From the NCBI GenBank assembly GCA_963757395.1, contig CAVWRK010000011.1, positions 186,001 through 250,000 of the forward strand: a stretch of DNA of 64,000 nt. Reading direction: 5' to 3'. Both the position numbers and the translations under genes were made by a program. Source of the DNA: DATAOG01 sp963757395. Lineage in GTDB: Bacteria; Pseudomonadota; Alphaproteobacteria; Geminicoccales; Geminicoccaceae. The notes under the pieces were generated by a model. The model saw nothing but the letters and a program-made list of their open reading frames with translations, had not been told where the DNA came from and made no database searches. Shown one piece after another: positions 17,043-27,051 of this stretch (positions are counted from its first letter, which is position 1; every line of letters begins with the position of its first letter).

Positions 17043-20000
17043 ATGGCTGACAACGACGACCGACCGGCGACGAAGCCGAGCCGGACACTCGAGACCCTGG
17101 CGGAGCGCCGCTGCTGATCGTCGGCATCGGCGCCTCGGCGGGCGGGCTCGAGGCCTACCAGACCTTCCTCAAGCACCTGCCGCCGGACAGCGGCATGGCC
17201 TTCATCCTGGTCCAGCACCTGATGCCCAAGCGCCCGAGCATGCTCGCGGAGCTGCTCGGCCGCCACACCAAGATGCCGGTGCTGGAGGCCACGGACGGGG
17301 TGCCGATCGAGCGCGACCACCTCTACGTCATCCCGCCCAACGCCTCGCTCACGGTCGAGGGCGGCCGGCTGCGCGTGCGGGTGCCGATGGCGGCGGAGGA
17401 GCGGCAGACCGTGATCGACCGGTTCTTCATCTCGCTCGCCGAGGACCAGGGCGAGAACGCGGTCTGCATCATCCTGTCCGGCGCCGGCCACGAGGGCACG
17501 GTCGGGGTCAAGGCGGTCAAGGAGCACGGCGGCCTGACCATGGCGCAGGACGTCGCGTCGGCGGCCCATCCGAGCATGCCCGGGAGTGCTGCGGCCGCCG
17601 GCTTCGTCGACCTGGTCCTCGAGGTCGCCAAGATGCCGCCGGCCCTGATCAGCTACGCGGCCAACCTCCGCCGGATCAACGGTCGGGGCCAGCGTCGCGC
17701 CGATCGAGGCGAGCGCCGCGACCCATCTCGGCCGCATCCACGAGCTCCTGCGCCGGCACAAGAAGCACAACTTCAGCGAGTACAAGGAGAACACCGTCCT
17801 GCGCCGGATCCAGCGGCGCATGCAGGTCCTGCAGCTCGCCGACGTCGCCGCCTACGTCGAGCGTCTCGAGGCCGACCCGGGCGAGCTCGATCAGCTGTTC
17901 CGCGACCTGCTGATCGGCGTCACCCGCTTCTTCCGCGATCCCGAGGCCTTCCAGGTGCTGGCGCGCAAGGTGATCCCGGAGATCATGGAGCGCAAGGGAC
18001 CGGGCGACCGGATCCGGGTCTGGGTGCCGGGCTGCGCCTCGGGCGAGGAGGCGTACTCGATCGGCATCCTGCTGCTCGACCAGCTGCCGCAGCAGCGGCC
18101 GCACCGCCGCAGGTGCAGATCTTCGCGACCGACATCGACGAGACGGCGCTCGCGGTCGCGCGCGCGGGCGTGTACCCGGCGGCGGCGCTGGCCGAGATGC
18201 CGCGCCGGCTGGTCGAGCGTTTCTTCGTGCAGGAGAAGGGCTTCTACCGGGTCTCCAAGCGGCTGCGCGAGATCTGCATGTTCGCGGTCCAGAACGTGAT
18301 CGCCGATCCGCCGTTCTCGCGCCTCGATCTGATCTCCTGCCGCAACGTTCTGATCTACCTGGCGCCGCAGCTGCAGAACCGGGTCGTGCCGCTGTTCCAC
18401 TATGCCTTGCGCGACGATGGCTTCCTGTTCCTCGGCTCGGCCGAGAACATCGGCCGGCACAGCCGCCTGTTCGCACCGGTCGACCGCAAGCAGCGCATCT
18501 ACCGCTCGCGGATCGCGCGGGCCGTGCCCCGCCCGACCTTCCCGGCCGACACCTCCGCGCGCCGCGCCGGCCGGGCCGCATCAGCTGCGGCGAATCCCGG
18601 TGCCGGAGCCGTCACCCGGGCCAATGGGCCCACGAGGTCGTGCTCCAGCGCCACGCGCCGCCCTATCTGGTGGTCGACGAGCAGTTCGACGTGATCGAGT
18701 TCTCGACCGGGCTGGCGCCGTTCCTCGATCCGGCCGGCGGGGCCGCGAGCCTGAACGTGTTCGGTCTGATCCACGAGCAGCTGCGCATCGGATCTGCGCA
18801 CGGCGCTGCAGAAGGCGAAGACGGCCGCGCCGCGGCCACCCAGCCGGCGGTCCGGGTCGACCGCAATGGCCACCGCCACATGGTCGATCTCGTGGTCGAG
18901 CCGCGGGTGCTCGACGAGCGGGAGATCGGCCAGTTCGTCGTCATCCTCAAGGATCACCCGGTCGCGACCGACGCCGGCCGAGCCGCCGCGCGACGGCAGC
19001 GGCCGAGGATGCGGCGGCGGTCGAGCGGCTCGAGGACGAGCTCAGGGCGACCCGCGAGCGGCTGGAGACGACCATCGAGCAGCTCGAGACCTCGAACGAG
19101 GAGCTCGCCTCCTCGAACGAGGAGCTGCTGTCGATGAACGAGGAGCTGCAGTCGAGCAACGAGGAGCTCGAGGCCTCGCAGGAGGAGCTGCAATCGCTCA
19201 ACGAGGAGCTCGAGACGATCAATAGCCAGCTCGCCGAGAAGGTCGAGGAGCTCGACCGGGCTCAGGAGGATCTGGTCAACCTGCTCGACGCGACCCTGTT
19301 CCTCGACTGCCGAGCTCCGGATCAAGCGCTTCACGCCCGGCCTCGCCGACGTGATCGCGCTGCAGCCGGGCGACGAGGGCCGCTTCCTCGGCGACTTCGC
19401 GCTCAAGTTCGAGCATCCGGGCCTGCTGGGCGAGGTGCGCCGGCGTGATCCGCGATGGCGTCCGTCAGCAGGTCGAGGTCACCCGGCGCGAGGACGGCCA
19501 CGTGTTCCTGCTGCGCATCACGCCCTATCGCACCGCCATGACCTGATCGACGGCGCCGTGCCTGAGCTTCGTCGACATCTCGCAGCATCAAGGTGGTCGA
19601 GCGCCAGCTGCGGACCTACCAGCGGCGCGCCGAGGTCGCGATCGCCGCGAGCGGCGCCGGGCTGTACGAGCACAGCGTGCCGCCCGGCGCCGACACCTAC
19701 TACAACGACCGCTGGACCGAGATCCTCGGGTTGGCTCGCGGCGGACCTGCCGGAGCCGCCGGACTTCCTCGACTGGTTGTTCGAGCGCATCCACCCCGAG
19801 GATCGCGCGTTCATGGAGCAAGCCTACGACGCCTATCAACCGCGGCGAGACCGACCGCTATGACGTCCAAGTCCGGCTGCGCCACCAGGACGGCCGCTGG
19901 ATCTGGGTGCGCGGCGTCGCGCAGCTCCTGGAGCGCGACCAGACGGGACGGGTCGCCCGGATCGCCGGGCTGATCCTCGACGTGAGCAAGGAACGCGAGG

Positions 20001-20463
20001 CCAGCGACGCGCTGGAGCGCACGGCGGAGCGGTTGCGCATGGCCCTCGATGCCGGCGGCATGGGCATCTGGGACTCCGACCCGGAGCATGGGACGGTCGC
20101 CTGGGACGAGCGCACCCATGAGCTCCTCGGCCTCGACCGGGCCGAGACCCAGCCCGGCCTGGAGCGGTTCTTCGCCGCCGTCCATCCGGAGGACCGGGAC
20201 GAGCTGCAGCAGTGATCGACGCCGCGATCGCGAGCGGCGAGCGGTACAGCGCCGAGTTCCGGGTCGTGCTGCCGGGCGGCCGCATCCGGCGGCTCGGTCT
20301 CCACGGCCGGGTGCAGCGGGACCGGGACGGCCGCGCGGTGGGCATAATCGGGGTCAGCTTCCTGAGGCCCAACGAGCCGCGCGCGGCGAACGGTGCCGCG
20401 CGGGCGGGGATCATCCTACCCGGCGCGACGGTCAGGCCATCCGGCGACGGCTCGGCGTCCTAG
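17043..20463 (+). CDS. CheB-CheR-PAS hybrid chemotaxis/signalling protein (about eleven frameshifts)
   Basis: About 1140 aa when frames are joined. The start ATG at 17043 has GAGGA upstream. Order: CheB methylesterase (about 17110-17680: GIGASAGGLEA with the nucleophile Ser, Q-H-L, S-G-A-G-H-E-G-T-V-G), CheR methyltransferase (about 17700-18520: R-R-I-Q-R-R-M, V-T-R-F-F-R-D, VPGCASGEEAYSI, C-R-N-V-L-I-Y), a PAS-like segment, a coiled coil of repeated S-N-E-E-L (19020-19260), then two or three PAS domains to the stop. No histidine kinase core follows. Relatives often end in a kinase; this one stops after PAS. The frame changes about eleven times, so the gene is either a pseudogene or badly sequenced. 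Confidence 0.72.
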
Positions 20464-20465
20464 GC

Positions 20466-21104
20466 TCAGCGGCGCGCGGCCAGCGGGTTGAGCCGGCCGA
20501 GGCCCGAAAGGGCGTCCTCGAGCTGGCCGCGGACCTTGCCGAACAGCATGACGTTGTCGAGCCGGCGGGCGAGGAAGCCCCAGGTCTCGGCCAGCCCCTC
20601 GGAGCGGTCGTCGAGCCAGAACAGGAAGGTGCTGGTCCAGACCGCGGCGAGCAGCGCGCGCTTGGTGTAGTAGCTGGCATCGCCCGCGCGGTCGCCCGCG
20701 AGCTCCCAGATCAGGTCGACGGTGCGCCAGAGGCTGCCGGTCGCGGCGACCGCGTTGCTCGGCAGCCAGCGCGCCGCGGTCGCCCGGCGGAACGCCTCGC
20801 GGTGGGGGGTCAGGACCTCGAGGCGGGCGCGCACCAGCCGGGCGATGCGCTCGTGCACGCGCAGGCTCGCGATCTCGGCCAGGTCGATCCGGGCCAGCAT
20901 CCGGCGGTCCGCCCAGTCCTCGAGATGGACCAGGAGGTCGTCGCCGGCCTGCGGGAACAGACGCCGGGCGAGGCCGCCGTCGATGCCGATGTCGGCCGCG
21001 CCGGCGCGCAGCGAGCGGCGGCTCCAGCCGTCGAACGGGACGTGCACCAGGGCCGCCTCGAGCAGGCGGTCGCGCTGCGCCTGGCGGCTCGGCCGGGCGG
21101 TCAT
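20466..21104 (-). CDS. COQ9-family ubiquinone biosynthesis protein
   Basis: 212 aa. A TetR-like N-terminal part (R-D-R-L-L-E-A-A-L-x-H-V-P-F-D-G-W-S) leads into the COQ9 C-terminal domain with L-W-R-T-V-D-L-I-W, D-A-S-Y-Y-T-K-R-A-L-L and W-T-S-T-F-L-F-W-L-D-D. COQ9 binds lipids and presents ubiquinone intermediates to COQ7. The ATG overlaps the def stop (21101-21104). Its stop lies 2 bp from the end of the convergent CheB-CheR gene. Confidence 0.9.
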   Translation of the reverse strand: MTARPSRQAQRDRLLEAALVHVPFDGWSRRSLRAGAADIGIDGGLARRLFPQAGDDLLVHLEDWADRRMLARIDLAEIASLRVHERIARLVRARLEVLTPHREAFRRATAARWLPSNAVAATGSLWRTVDLIWELAGDRAGDASYYTKRALLAAVWTSTFLFWLDDRSEGLAETWGFLARRLDNVMLFGKVRGQLEDALSGLGRLNPLAARR

Positions 21105-21688
21105 GAAGCGACCGCCTCGGGGTCGCCCGCCTGGGGCCCGGCCGCCTGGGGCGCGGCCTCGGGCTCACTCGCGGCGACCGCGAAATGGCGGAGCTCGCTC
21201 TCGAAGGCGAGCTGGCGCAGATCGGGCATGCGCATCGGGAACAGGATGCCGTCGAGGTGGTCGACCTCGTGCTGGACCACGCGGGCGTGCAGCCCGTGCG
21301 CCTCGCGCTCGATCGTCCGGCCGTCGGGCGACAGGCCCCGATAGCCGATCTTTGCGTGGCGCGGCACGACCCCGCGGATGCCGGGAATCGAGAGGCAGCC
21401 TTCGAGGTCGAGCTCCAGGGCGTCGTCGAGCGGCTCGATCTCGGGGTTGATCAGGACGATCGGGGCGCGGCCCGGCGCGTCGTCCCGCGCCTCGGCGTCG
21501 AGGAACAGGATCAGCCGCAGCGGCTGGTAGACCTGGGGTGCCGCCAGCCCGATGCCCTCGGCATCGCGCATGGTCTCCTGCATATGGCCGATCAGGCGCC
21601 GGACCGGCAGGGCGGTCGGATCCTCGATCGCCACGGCCGGGCGGAGCAGCACCGGGTGTCCCATCCGGGCAATCTTGAGCAACGCCAT
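21101..21688 (-). CDS. def: Peptide deformylase
   Basis: 195 aa. It removes the formyl group from nascent N-terminal methionine. All three motifs are intact: GIGLAAPQ (45-52), EGCLSIPG (96-103, metal ligand C98) and QHEVDHLDG (139-147, ligands H140 and H144, catalytic E141). The C-terminal 25 residues are Ala/Glu/Pro-rich and outside the fold. It starts a two-gene leftward operon with COQ9. Confidence 0.96.
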   Translation of the reverse strand: MALLKIARMGHPVLLRPAVAIEDPTALPVRRLIGHMQETMRDAEGIGLAAPQVYQPLRLILFLDAEARDDAPGRAPIVLINPEIEPLDDALELDLEGCLSIPGIRGVVPRHAKIGYRGLSPDGRTIEREAHGLHARVVQHEVDHLDGILFPMRMPDLRQLAFESELRHFAVAASEPEAAPQAAGPQAGDPEAVAS

Positions 21689-21841
21689 GGTTACGATGTA
21701 GGCCGGATCGGCGGCCCGGGGAAGATGCGATCGGTAAGGGCTTCCCTAACCGCGGCCGGTCATGCTAGGAAGCGCGCGCGGGTCGGTCCCGATGGGATGC
21801 GGCCGCTTTGTGCTGACCGCAACCATAGGAGACGATGGCCG

Positions 21842-22045
21842 GTGGAAGTTCAGGTTCGCGACAACAACGTCGATCAGGCGTTGCGCGCGCTCAAGAAGAA
21901 GATGCAGCGCGAAGGCCTGTATCGCGAAATGAGGATGCGCCGTCACTACGAGAAGCCCTCCGAGAAGAGGGCCCGCGAAAAGGCCGAGGCGATCCGCCGG
22001 TTCCGCAAGCTGCAGCGCAAGCGCCGCGAACGCGACGAGATCTGA
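21842..22045 (+). CDS. rpsU: Small ribosomal subunit protein bS21
   Basis: 67 aa, strongly basic. The sequence V-E-V-Q-V-R-D-N-N-V-D-Q-A-L-R-A-L-K-K-K is the alphaproteobacterial bS21 start, and the C-terminus is Arg/Lys-rich (RKLQRKRRERDE). The start is GTG at 21842, chosen because AGGAG sits 9 nt upstream. A nearby ATG at 21835 is in another frame and only 2 nt from the Shine-Dalgarno. It is a single-gene unit between def and an uncharacterised operon. Confidence 0.94.
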   Translation: MEVQVRDNNVDQALRALKKKMQREGLYREMRMRRHYEKPSEKRAREKAEAIRRFRKLQRKRRERDEI

Positions 22046-22205
22046 TCGTTCTGGGGCTGCCGCGCGCTGCCGCGGACCCTATCGCCGTCAAAGCCAACAT
22101 CACCCGGAAGCCGGTCGCGGCATTGGTGACGCGCGGGAGACCAGCGATGCCTGGATCTCCAATCCGGTAGATTGGTGAACCAAACCGGCACCAATCGATG
22201 AATGG

Positions 22206-22234
22206 TTGCATTCGCCGATCAGATCGGATACAAT
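22206..22234 (+). promoter_or_regulatory. Sigma-70-type promoter
   Basis: TTGCAT and TACAAT are separated by exactly 17 bp, close to the housekeeping consensus TTGACA-N17-TATAAT. The predicted start is near 22241, about 30 nt before the small ORF at 22270. The segment is clearly more AT-rich than its surroundings. Confidence 0.65.
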
Positions 22235-22269
22235 TAAGAATTGGCCGATTGAAGTCAGGAGTTTTGGCC

Positions 22270-22401
22270 ATGAGAACGCTTATGATGGTATTGCTCGGAA
22301 CTGTCCTGCTGATCGCGGCGAGCGTCGAGCCGCCGGCTTGGGTGACCTCGGACGAATTGGGTCCGAGAACCTGTCCGGAAGGCGATTCGAGCTGCCGTTG
22401 A
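22270..22401 (+). CDS. Small secreted or membrane peptide, unknown function
   Basis: 43 aa. The first 18 residues (M-R-T-L-M-M-V-L-L-G-T-V-L-L-I-A-A-S) form a signal peptide or membrane helix. The remainder is acidic/polar with two cysteines (R-T-C-P-E-G-D-S-S-C-R) that could form a disulfide. An AGGAG lies 8-9 nt before the ATG and a good sigma-70-type promoter precedes it. It is 82 bp upstream of the 722-aa membrane protein and probably shares its transcript. No family was recognised. Confidence 0.45.
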   Translation: MRTLMMVLLGTVLLIAASVEPPAWVTSDELGPRTCPEGDSSCR

Positions 22402-22483
22402 TCGCTTGAAGTCGCCGCCGCGGGCGGCGGCGTGGATTTGAGCCGGCGGGCCGTGTCCTCGGGACGCGGCCGCGGAGATGATC

Positions 22484-24652
22484 ATGAATCGCATTGGCGG
22501 CCGGATTGCGGCCGGCTTGGCCCTGTGGCTCGGCGCCCTGGGCAGCGCGCACGCGGTCGAAAGCACGGTCCCTTCGAGTGACGATCCGGTAGTGGCCGTC
22601 GTCGACCCCGGCTTTCAGAAGCCGTTTCGATCGGTCGACGCCTGTCTGACATTTGCCAGCGGTGGCGCCCACCGGACCGAGGACGGCCCGGCGGCGAACC
22701 GGATCTGCACCAAGATCGATCAGCTGTGGCAGGCTCCGAACAGCGCTGGCGCGGCGGACGACAATCCGCTGCAGCTCGATCTTCGACAGAACCTGGCCAG
22801 TAAGTATCCGGTCAGGGGGAGCATCTCGGGCGACCTGCTGGCTCGATTTCTGACGCTCCCGAACCTGCTGCCGCCGCGGATCACCGGCGGGCTGGTGCTC
22901 GAGAACCTCGAAATCAAGGGCACACTGGAGCTGGACGATGCCACGGTCGGCTTTCCGGTCGCCATTCGCGAGGCCGGGTTCCGCCCCGACAAGGAGACGA
23001 TCCTCGAGGACCACTTGGCGTTCGTCGCGATTCGGCTCGATCGGACCCGCTTTGTGGCCGGGCTCGAGATCGCGCAGAGCGATATTCAAGGTCACGTGCT
23101 GATCGACGGCAGCCGGTTTCCGGGCGGCCTCGCCCTGTCCGAGGTGGTCATCAGCACCCGCTCGACCGCGCCCCTCGGCCCGGTGGCGGCGCAGAACCTC
23201 GGCAGAGCGGCTGCTCTACGCATGCGCAACACGACGGTCGACTCCGGGCTCCTGATCCACGACGTGTTGATCTTCAATCCGAGGGGCTCGTCCGGCCGCT
23301 CCGCAGAACTGCAGACAAACATGATCGCGCCGCGCCTCGACATCGGCGGGCTGTACGCCGAGGGTGGGTTCGCCATCAGCAGATCCAACCTGGGTCAGTT
23401 CTCGTTGTCCGATTTCCAATTCGGCGGCAATTTCATGCTCGGGCACAACCGGATATCCAGGTTGCGGATCGCCGAAGGCCGCTTCTCCGATACCCTCTCC
23501 ATCAGCAACAATCAGGCCATCGACAGTTTCGATATGCTCAGATTCGATATCTATTTGAAGGATGGCGATGTCGATCCGGAAATCGCGGTCAACCAGGTGG
23601 AGGGTCGATTTCTGTTTCTGCCGGCCCATTTCAACGACAAGGTCGAGCGGATCGACTTGACCTACAATCACGTCGCCGGTCTGGCGAGCGTCGTGCCGCC
23701 GGCGGAGTTGTCGGCCGAATTGGACCTCTCGAACGTCAAGATGGCAACGCGCCTGGAAGTCGGCAAATCCTACTGGGAGCGTCCCGGGCCGGATGCCGAT
23801 CTCCTGTTCCAGCCGAAGGCCGCGGTCGACGCCGAGTGCCCGGAAACGGACGGCAGCTCGACCCAACTGATCAATCTGACCAACGCGTCGCTCGACATCT
23901 TCGTCTGGAATTTCCCGATCCGCTGCGATGTCCGATGGGATGGCGCCGGCCTCGCCTATCGCTACTGGGGTGATCCCGATCTCAAAGGCGGTCAGGCGCA
24001 GAAGACCGATGGCGACTTCGTCGAGTTGCTCAAGCGATGGCGTTTCACGGCCGAGAAGCCCAACTCGGAAGCGTTGGGCTTCATGGCCAACTACCTCAAT
24101 TCACGCGGCCAGTTCAGCGACAGTCGCGATCTGCGGCAGGAGGCCAAGGAGGTCAACTATCGGCCCCATGCCGACGACCTCGACACGGTCTGGGGCTGGG
24201 TGGCGTACGCTTGGTCCTGGGTCGTGTATGGCCTCTTGTGGCCGACGGGCTTCGGCGTCAAGCCCGAGCTGGCTCTGTTGTGGCTGTTCGTCGGCTGGGT
24301 GATCTGTGCCCTCGCCTATCATTCCTATAGCCGGAGGCAGCGCGGTTGGGCCCCCAACAGACGCCAGCCGGGTGGCCTGAGCGACGAAGGGGCCGCCTTC
24401 GCTGGCGCAGGCTTCGAGGTCGACGAGCAGCCGAGCCGGGTGCCAGGTTTCATGCAGTACGACCGCGACCGACGCCCGGCGGATTTCTCGCTCTGGGCGT
24501 TCAGCGCCGACGCGATGCTCCCGGTCGTGAACCTTCACGCCTATACCGAGTACTATCCCAAGCACCCGGGCGTGCGTTTTCTGACCTTCGCCCAGCACAT
24601 CGTCGGCTGGTGGATGCTGTCGATCTTCCTGGCGTCAGCCACGGTGCTCTGA
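22484..24652 (+). CDS. Secreted/membrane protein with pentapeptide-like repeats and C-terminal membrane segments
   Basis: 722 aa. A signal peptide (MNRIGGRIAAGLALWLGALG) is followed by about 550 residues rich in beta-helix-like repeats with periodic L/I-D-x-S/A patterns, for example L-E-N-L-E-I-K-G-T-L-E-L-D-D-A and L-D-L-S-N-V-K-M. The C-terminus has W-V-A-Y-A-W-S-W-V-V-Y-G-L-L-W, a membrane helix P-E-L-A-L-L-W-L-F-V-G-W-V-I, then A-D-A-M-L-P-V-V-N-L-H and a last helix. This resembles pentapeptide-repeat membrane proteins, whose function is unknown. GGAG directly abuts the ATG at 22478, so the ATG at 22484 is the better start. Confidence 0.6.
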   Translation: MNRIGGRIAAGLALWLGALGSAHAVESTVPSSDDPVVAVVDPGFQKPFRSVDACLTFASGGAHRTEDGPAANRICTKIDQLWQAPNSAGAADDNPLQLDLRQNLASKYPVRGSISGDLLARFLTLPNLLPPRITGGLVLENLEIKGTLELDDATVGFPVAIREAGFRPDKETILEDHLAFVAIRLDRTRFVAGLEIAQSDIQGHVLIDGSRFPGGLALSEVVISTRSTAPLGPVAAQNLGRAAALRMRNTTVDSGLLIHDVLIFNPRGSSGRSAELQTNMIAPRLDIGGLYAEGGFAISRSNLGQFSLSDFQFGGNFMLGHNRISRLRIAEGRFSDTLSISNNQAIDSFDMLRFDIYLKDGDVDPEIAVNQVEGRFLFLPAHFNDKVERIDLTYNHVAGLASVVPPAELSAELDLSNVKMATRLEVGKSYWERPGPDADLLFQPKAAVDAECPETDGSSTQLINLTNASLDIFVWNFPIRCDVRWDGAGLAYRYWGDPDLKGGQAQKTDGDFVELLKRWRFTAEKPNSEALGFMANYLNSRGQFSDSRDLRQEAKEVNYRPHADDLDTVWGWVAYAWSWVVYGLLWPTGFGVKPELALLWLFVGWVICALAYHSYSRRQRGWAPNRRQPGGLSDEGAAFAGAGFEVDEQPSRVPGFMQYDRDRRPADFSLWAFSADAMLPVVNLHAYTEYYPKHPGVRFLTFAQHIVGWWMLSIFLASATVL

Positions 24653-24671
24653 GTTCTGGTGCTCGACGCGG

Positions 24672-25148
24672 TCATCCGGGCGTGCTTGCCGGGAGGACCG
24701 TCGGCCGGTTGTGCACCGGGAAATTCACCGAGTTGGCGATGAAGCAGTCGGCGTGCGCCTGGGCGTGCAAGGCCTCTGCCCGGTCGAGGTCGCCAGCGGC
24801 GATCGCGACCCGCGGCGCAAGCGTCACCTCGACGAAGCGCATCCTGCCGTCCTTGATCGCCATGGTGCCGCTCGCCTGGTCCTCGTAGGCCGCGACCTCG
24901 ATGCCGGCGCGCGCGCACAGCGTGAGGTAGCTCAGCATGTGGCAGCTGGCGAGCGCCACCACCAGCAGGTCTTCCGGGTTGTACCTGGCCGGGTCGCCCC
25001 GAAACACCGGGTCGGCCGAGCCGTCGAGCGGCGGCTTGCCGGCGACCTCGGCCTGCCAGGCGCGGACATAGTCCTGGTAGCTCCGGGTCGGGCCCGCGGC
25101 AGCGCCGGTCCAGACCAGACGGGCGGCGAAGTGGTGCTCTCTGGCCAT
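24672..25148 (-). CDS. OsmC-family peroxiredoxin-like protein
   Basis: 158 aa. OsmC/Ohr proteins reduce organic hydroperoxides. The two family cysteines are present: C69 in A-L-A-S-C-H-M-L and C135 in H-A-D-C-F-I-A-N-S-V. The flanking sequence N-P-E-D-L-L-V-V-A-L-A is also typical. The substrate subclass is not clear; it looks closer to the general OsmC group than to Ohr. It is 28 bp downstream of the NDH-2 gene on the same strand and probably co-transcribed. Confidence 0.9.
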   Translation of the reverse strand: MAREHHFAARLVWTGAAAGPTRSYQDYVRAWQAEVAGKPPLDGSADPVFRGDPARYNPEDLLVVALASCHMLSYLTLCARAGIEVAAYEDQASGTMAIKDGRMRFVEVTLAPRVAIAAGDLDRAEALHAQAHADCFIANSVNFPVHNRPTVLPASTPG

Positions 25149-25176
25149 ACCCGAATCCCCCCGCTGGACGGCCGGC

Positions 25177-26595
25177 TCAGTGCAGCTTGAGCTGCGGCCG
25201 GGCGCGCCGGTGCACGAGGCTCGCGAGCGCGGCGAGCGTCACCCAGCGCAGGCCATGCAGCGCCAGCTGGTGCTTCTTGTACAGCGAAAGATAGGCAAGG
25301 CGCGCGATCCGGCCCTCGATCATGACGCTCTTGAGCAGCTTGCCCATCAGGTTGCCGAGTGTCGAGGAACTCAGCGAGATCAGCGAGCCGTAGTCGCGGT
25401 AGACGAACGCCAGGGGCTCGCGGCCGTCGAGCCGGCGGGCGAGCGAGCGCGCCAGCAGCTGGGCCTGCTGATAGGCGGCCTGGGCGCGCGGCGGCACCGG
25501 CCGCTCGGCGCCCGGCAGGCGGCAGGCGCAGCAATCGCCGAGCGCGAAGATGTTCGGATCGCGGCTCGTCCTCAGGGTCGGGTCGACCACCAGCTGATTG
25601 GCGCGGTCGACCTCGAGGCCGTCGAGCTCGGCGAGCCAGGCGGCGCCCTTGACGCCCGCGGTCCAGACGATCAGGTCGGCCGGGATCAGCTGACCGCTCC
25701 GGGTGTGGACGCCTTCGGCGGTGACCCGCTCGACCTGCTCGGCAGTGTGCACCTCGACGCCAAGCGCGCCCAGCTGCCGCTCGGTCGCGACCTGGAGCCG
25801 CTCCGGCAGAGCCGGCAGCACGGATGGTGCCGCCTCGATCAGCCGGACCTCGACGTCGCGGTCGGGATCGAAGCCGCGCAGGCCATGGCGGACCAGCTCG
25901 CGGGCGGCATGGCGAAGCTCGGCCGCGAGCTCGACGCCGGTGGCGCCGGCGCCGACGATCGCGAAACGCAGCCGGCGCTCGGTCCCAAAGGACGCCTCGG
26001 CGTGGCCGCGCAGGAAACGGCCGAGGATCAGCCGATGGATGCGCTCGGCCTCGGCCGGGCTGTCCAGGAACAGGCAGTGCTCGCGCACGCCCGGGACGCC
26101 GAAGTCGTTGATGCTGCTGCCGACCGCGAGCACCAGGGTGTCGTAGCCGAGCCGCCGGCGCGGCCCGCTCGCGGCGCCGCCCGGGTCGGCGACCGGGTCG
26201 AGCACGATTTCCCGACCTGCCCGGTCGAGGCCGCTCATGCGTCCGGGCTCGAAGCTGAAATGGTGGCGGCGGGCGTGCGCGAAGTAGTCCAGCCCGTCGC
26301 CCTCGGCGGCCAGCGTGCCGGCGGCGACCTCGTGCAGCAGCGGCTTCCAGATGTGGGTCAGCGCGCAGTCGACCAGCGTGACCCGCGCCCGACCGCGTCG
26401 GCCGAGGCGGTCGCCGAGCCGGGTCGCGAGCACCAGGCCACCGGCGCCGCCGCCCACGATCACGATCTGATGGGCGAGCGCGGCCGGCGCGGCGGCGGCC
26501 GCGGCGACCGGCCGCGGGGCAGGCGCCAGCTCCGGCGGCCGGACCAGACCCTCCGGCAAGGGCTCCCGGGCAAGCTTGCTCACATGCCGAACCAT
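25177..26595 (-). CDS. ndh: Type II NADH:quinone oxidoreductase (NDH-2)
   Basis: 472 aa. A non-proton-pumping NADH dehydrogenase feeding the quinone pool. It has an FAD-binding GGGAGG (48-53), H-I-W-K-P-L-L-H-E-V-A-A-G, an NADH-binding GAGATG (215-220), the W-T-A-G-V-K region and D-P-N-I-F-A-L-G-D-C-C. The C-terminus is amphipathic/hydrophobic (about 415-472, with basic residues), as expected for peripheral membrane attachment. An unusual Ala/Pro-rich lead of about 40 residues precedes the first beta strand; translation may start later. Confidence 0.9.
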   Translation of the reverse strand: MVRHVSKLAREPLPEGLVRPPELAPAPRPVAAAAAAPAALAHQIVIVGGGAGGLVLATRLGDRLGRRGRARVTLVDCALTHIWKPLLHEVAAGTLAAEGDGLDYFAHARRHHFSFEPGRMSGLDRAGREIVLDPVADPGGAASGPRRRLGYDTLVLAVGSSINDFGVPGVREHCLFLDSPAEAERIHRLILGRFLRGHAEASFGTERRLRFAIVGAGATGVELAAELRHAARELVRHGLRGFDPDRDVEVRLIEAAPSVLPALPERLQVATERQLGALGVEVHTAEQVERVTAEGVHTRSGQLIPADLIVWTAGVKGAAWLAELDGLEVDRANQLVVDPTLRTSRDPNIFALGDCCACRLPGAERPVPPRAQAAYQQAQLLARSLARRLDGREPLAFVYRDYGSLISLSSSTLGNLMGKLLKSVMIEGRIARLAYLSLYKKHQLALHGLRWVTLAALASLVHRRARPQLKLH

Positions 26596-27051
26596 CGGCT
26601 TCCTCCTCGTGACCGCAGCGAGCGGGTAGCCGGCGCAGCCGCACTATAGTCGGCTCTGGCCGGCGCGTCAGCGGGCGTGGCCGCCGACGACCGCAGTCGT
26701 CTCAAGCGTGCGTCCTTGTAACACGCATGCTGCAGTGCAGCAATACCATTTGAGCATGGCTCACCCGCTGATCTGGTCATGCGCCGCCTGCTCATCAAGT
26801 GTGCACCGCCAGTCAGATCTTGAGCAGACTGGTCGGTTTCGCGATCCATTGCAATGTCTGTCAAGGTGTCATGCTTCGATGTCTATGCTGCGTTGCAAAA
26901 ATCGCCGATCAAATCGGGCGCCGGGGCGACATATGGAGTTGGGAGCATTGATGGTGTCGACCCCGGTGGCGACGCCATCGTTGCGACGGAGGTTGTATCA
27001 TGGACTTCGAACTCTGACCTTGAGACCAGAGGGGCCGAGTGGCCCCAGACC
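26596..27051 (+). other. Intergenic region upstream of the DUF1127 gene, no gene recognised
   Basis: About 450 bp of lower GC than the flanks, separating the leftward ndh gene from the rightward DUF1127 gene. An open frame in phase with DUF1127 extends back to an ATG at 26854, but the added residues are unlike the family and unlike local codon use. The region should hold both divergent promoters. No convincing -35/-10 pair, operator or RNA structure was found. Confidence 0.4.

Noticed and set aside
22411..22433. GC hairpin between the small peptide and the large membrane protein
   Set aside because: CGCCGCC/GGCGGCG can pair, but there is no T run and such GC palindromes are common at this base composition.
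26854..27051. Extended DUF1127 start giving a 196-residue protein
   Set aside because: The added N-terminus is AT-rich and unrelated to the family; the GTG at 27052 fits better.
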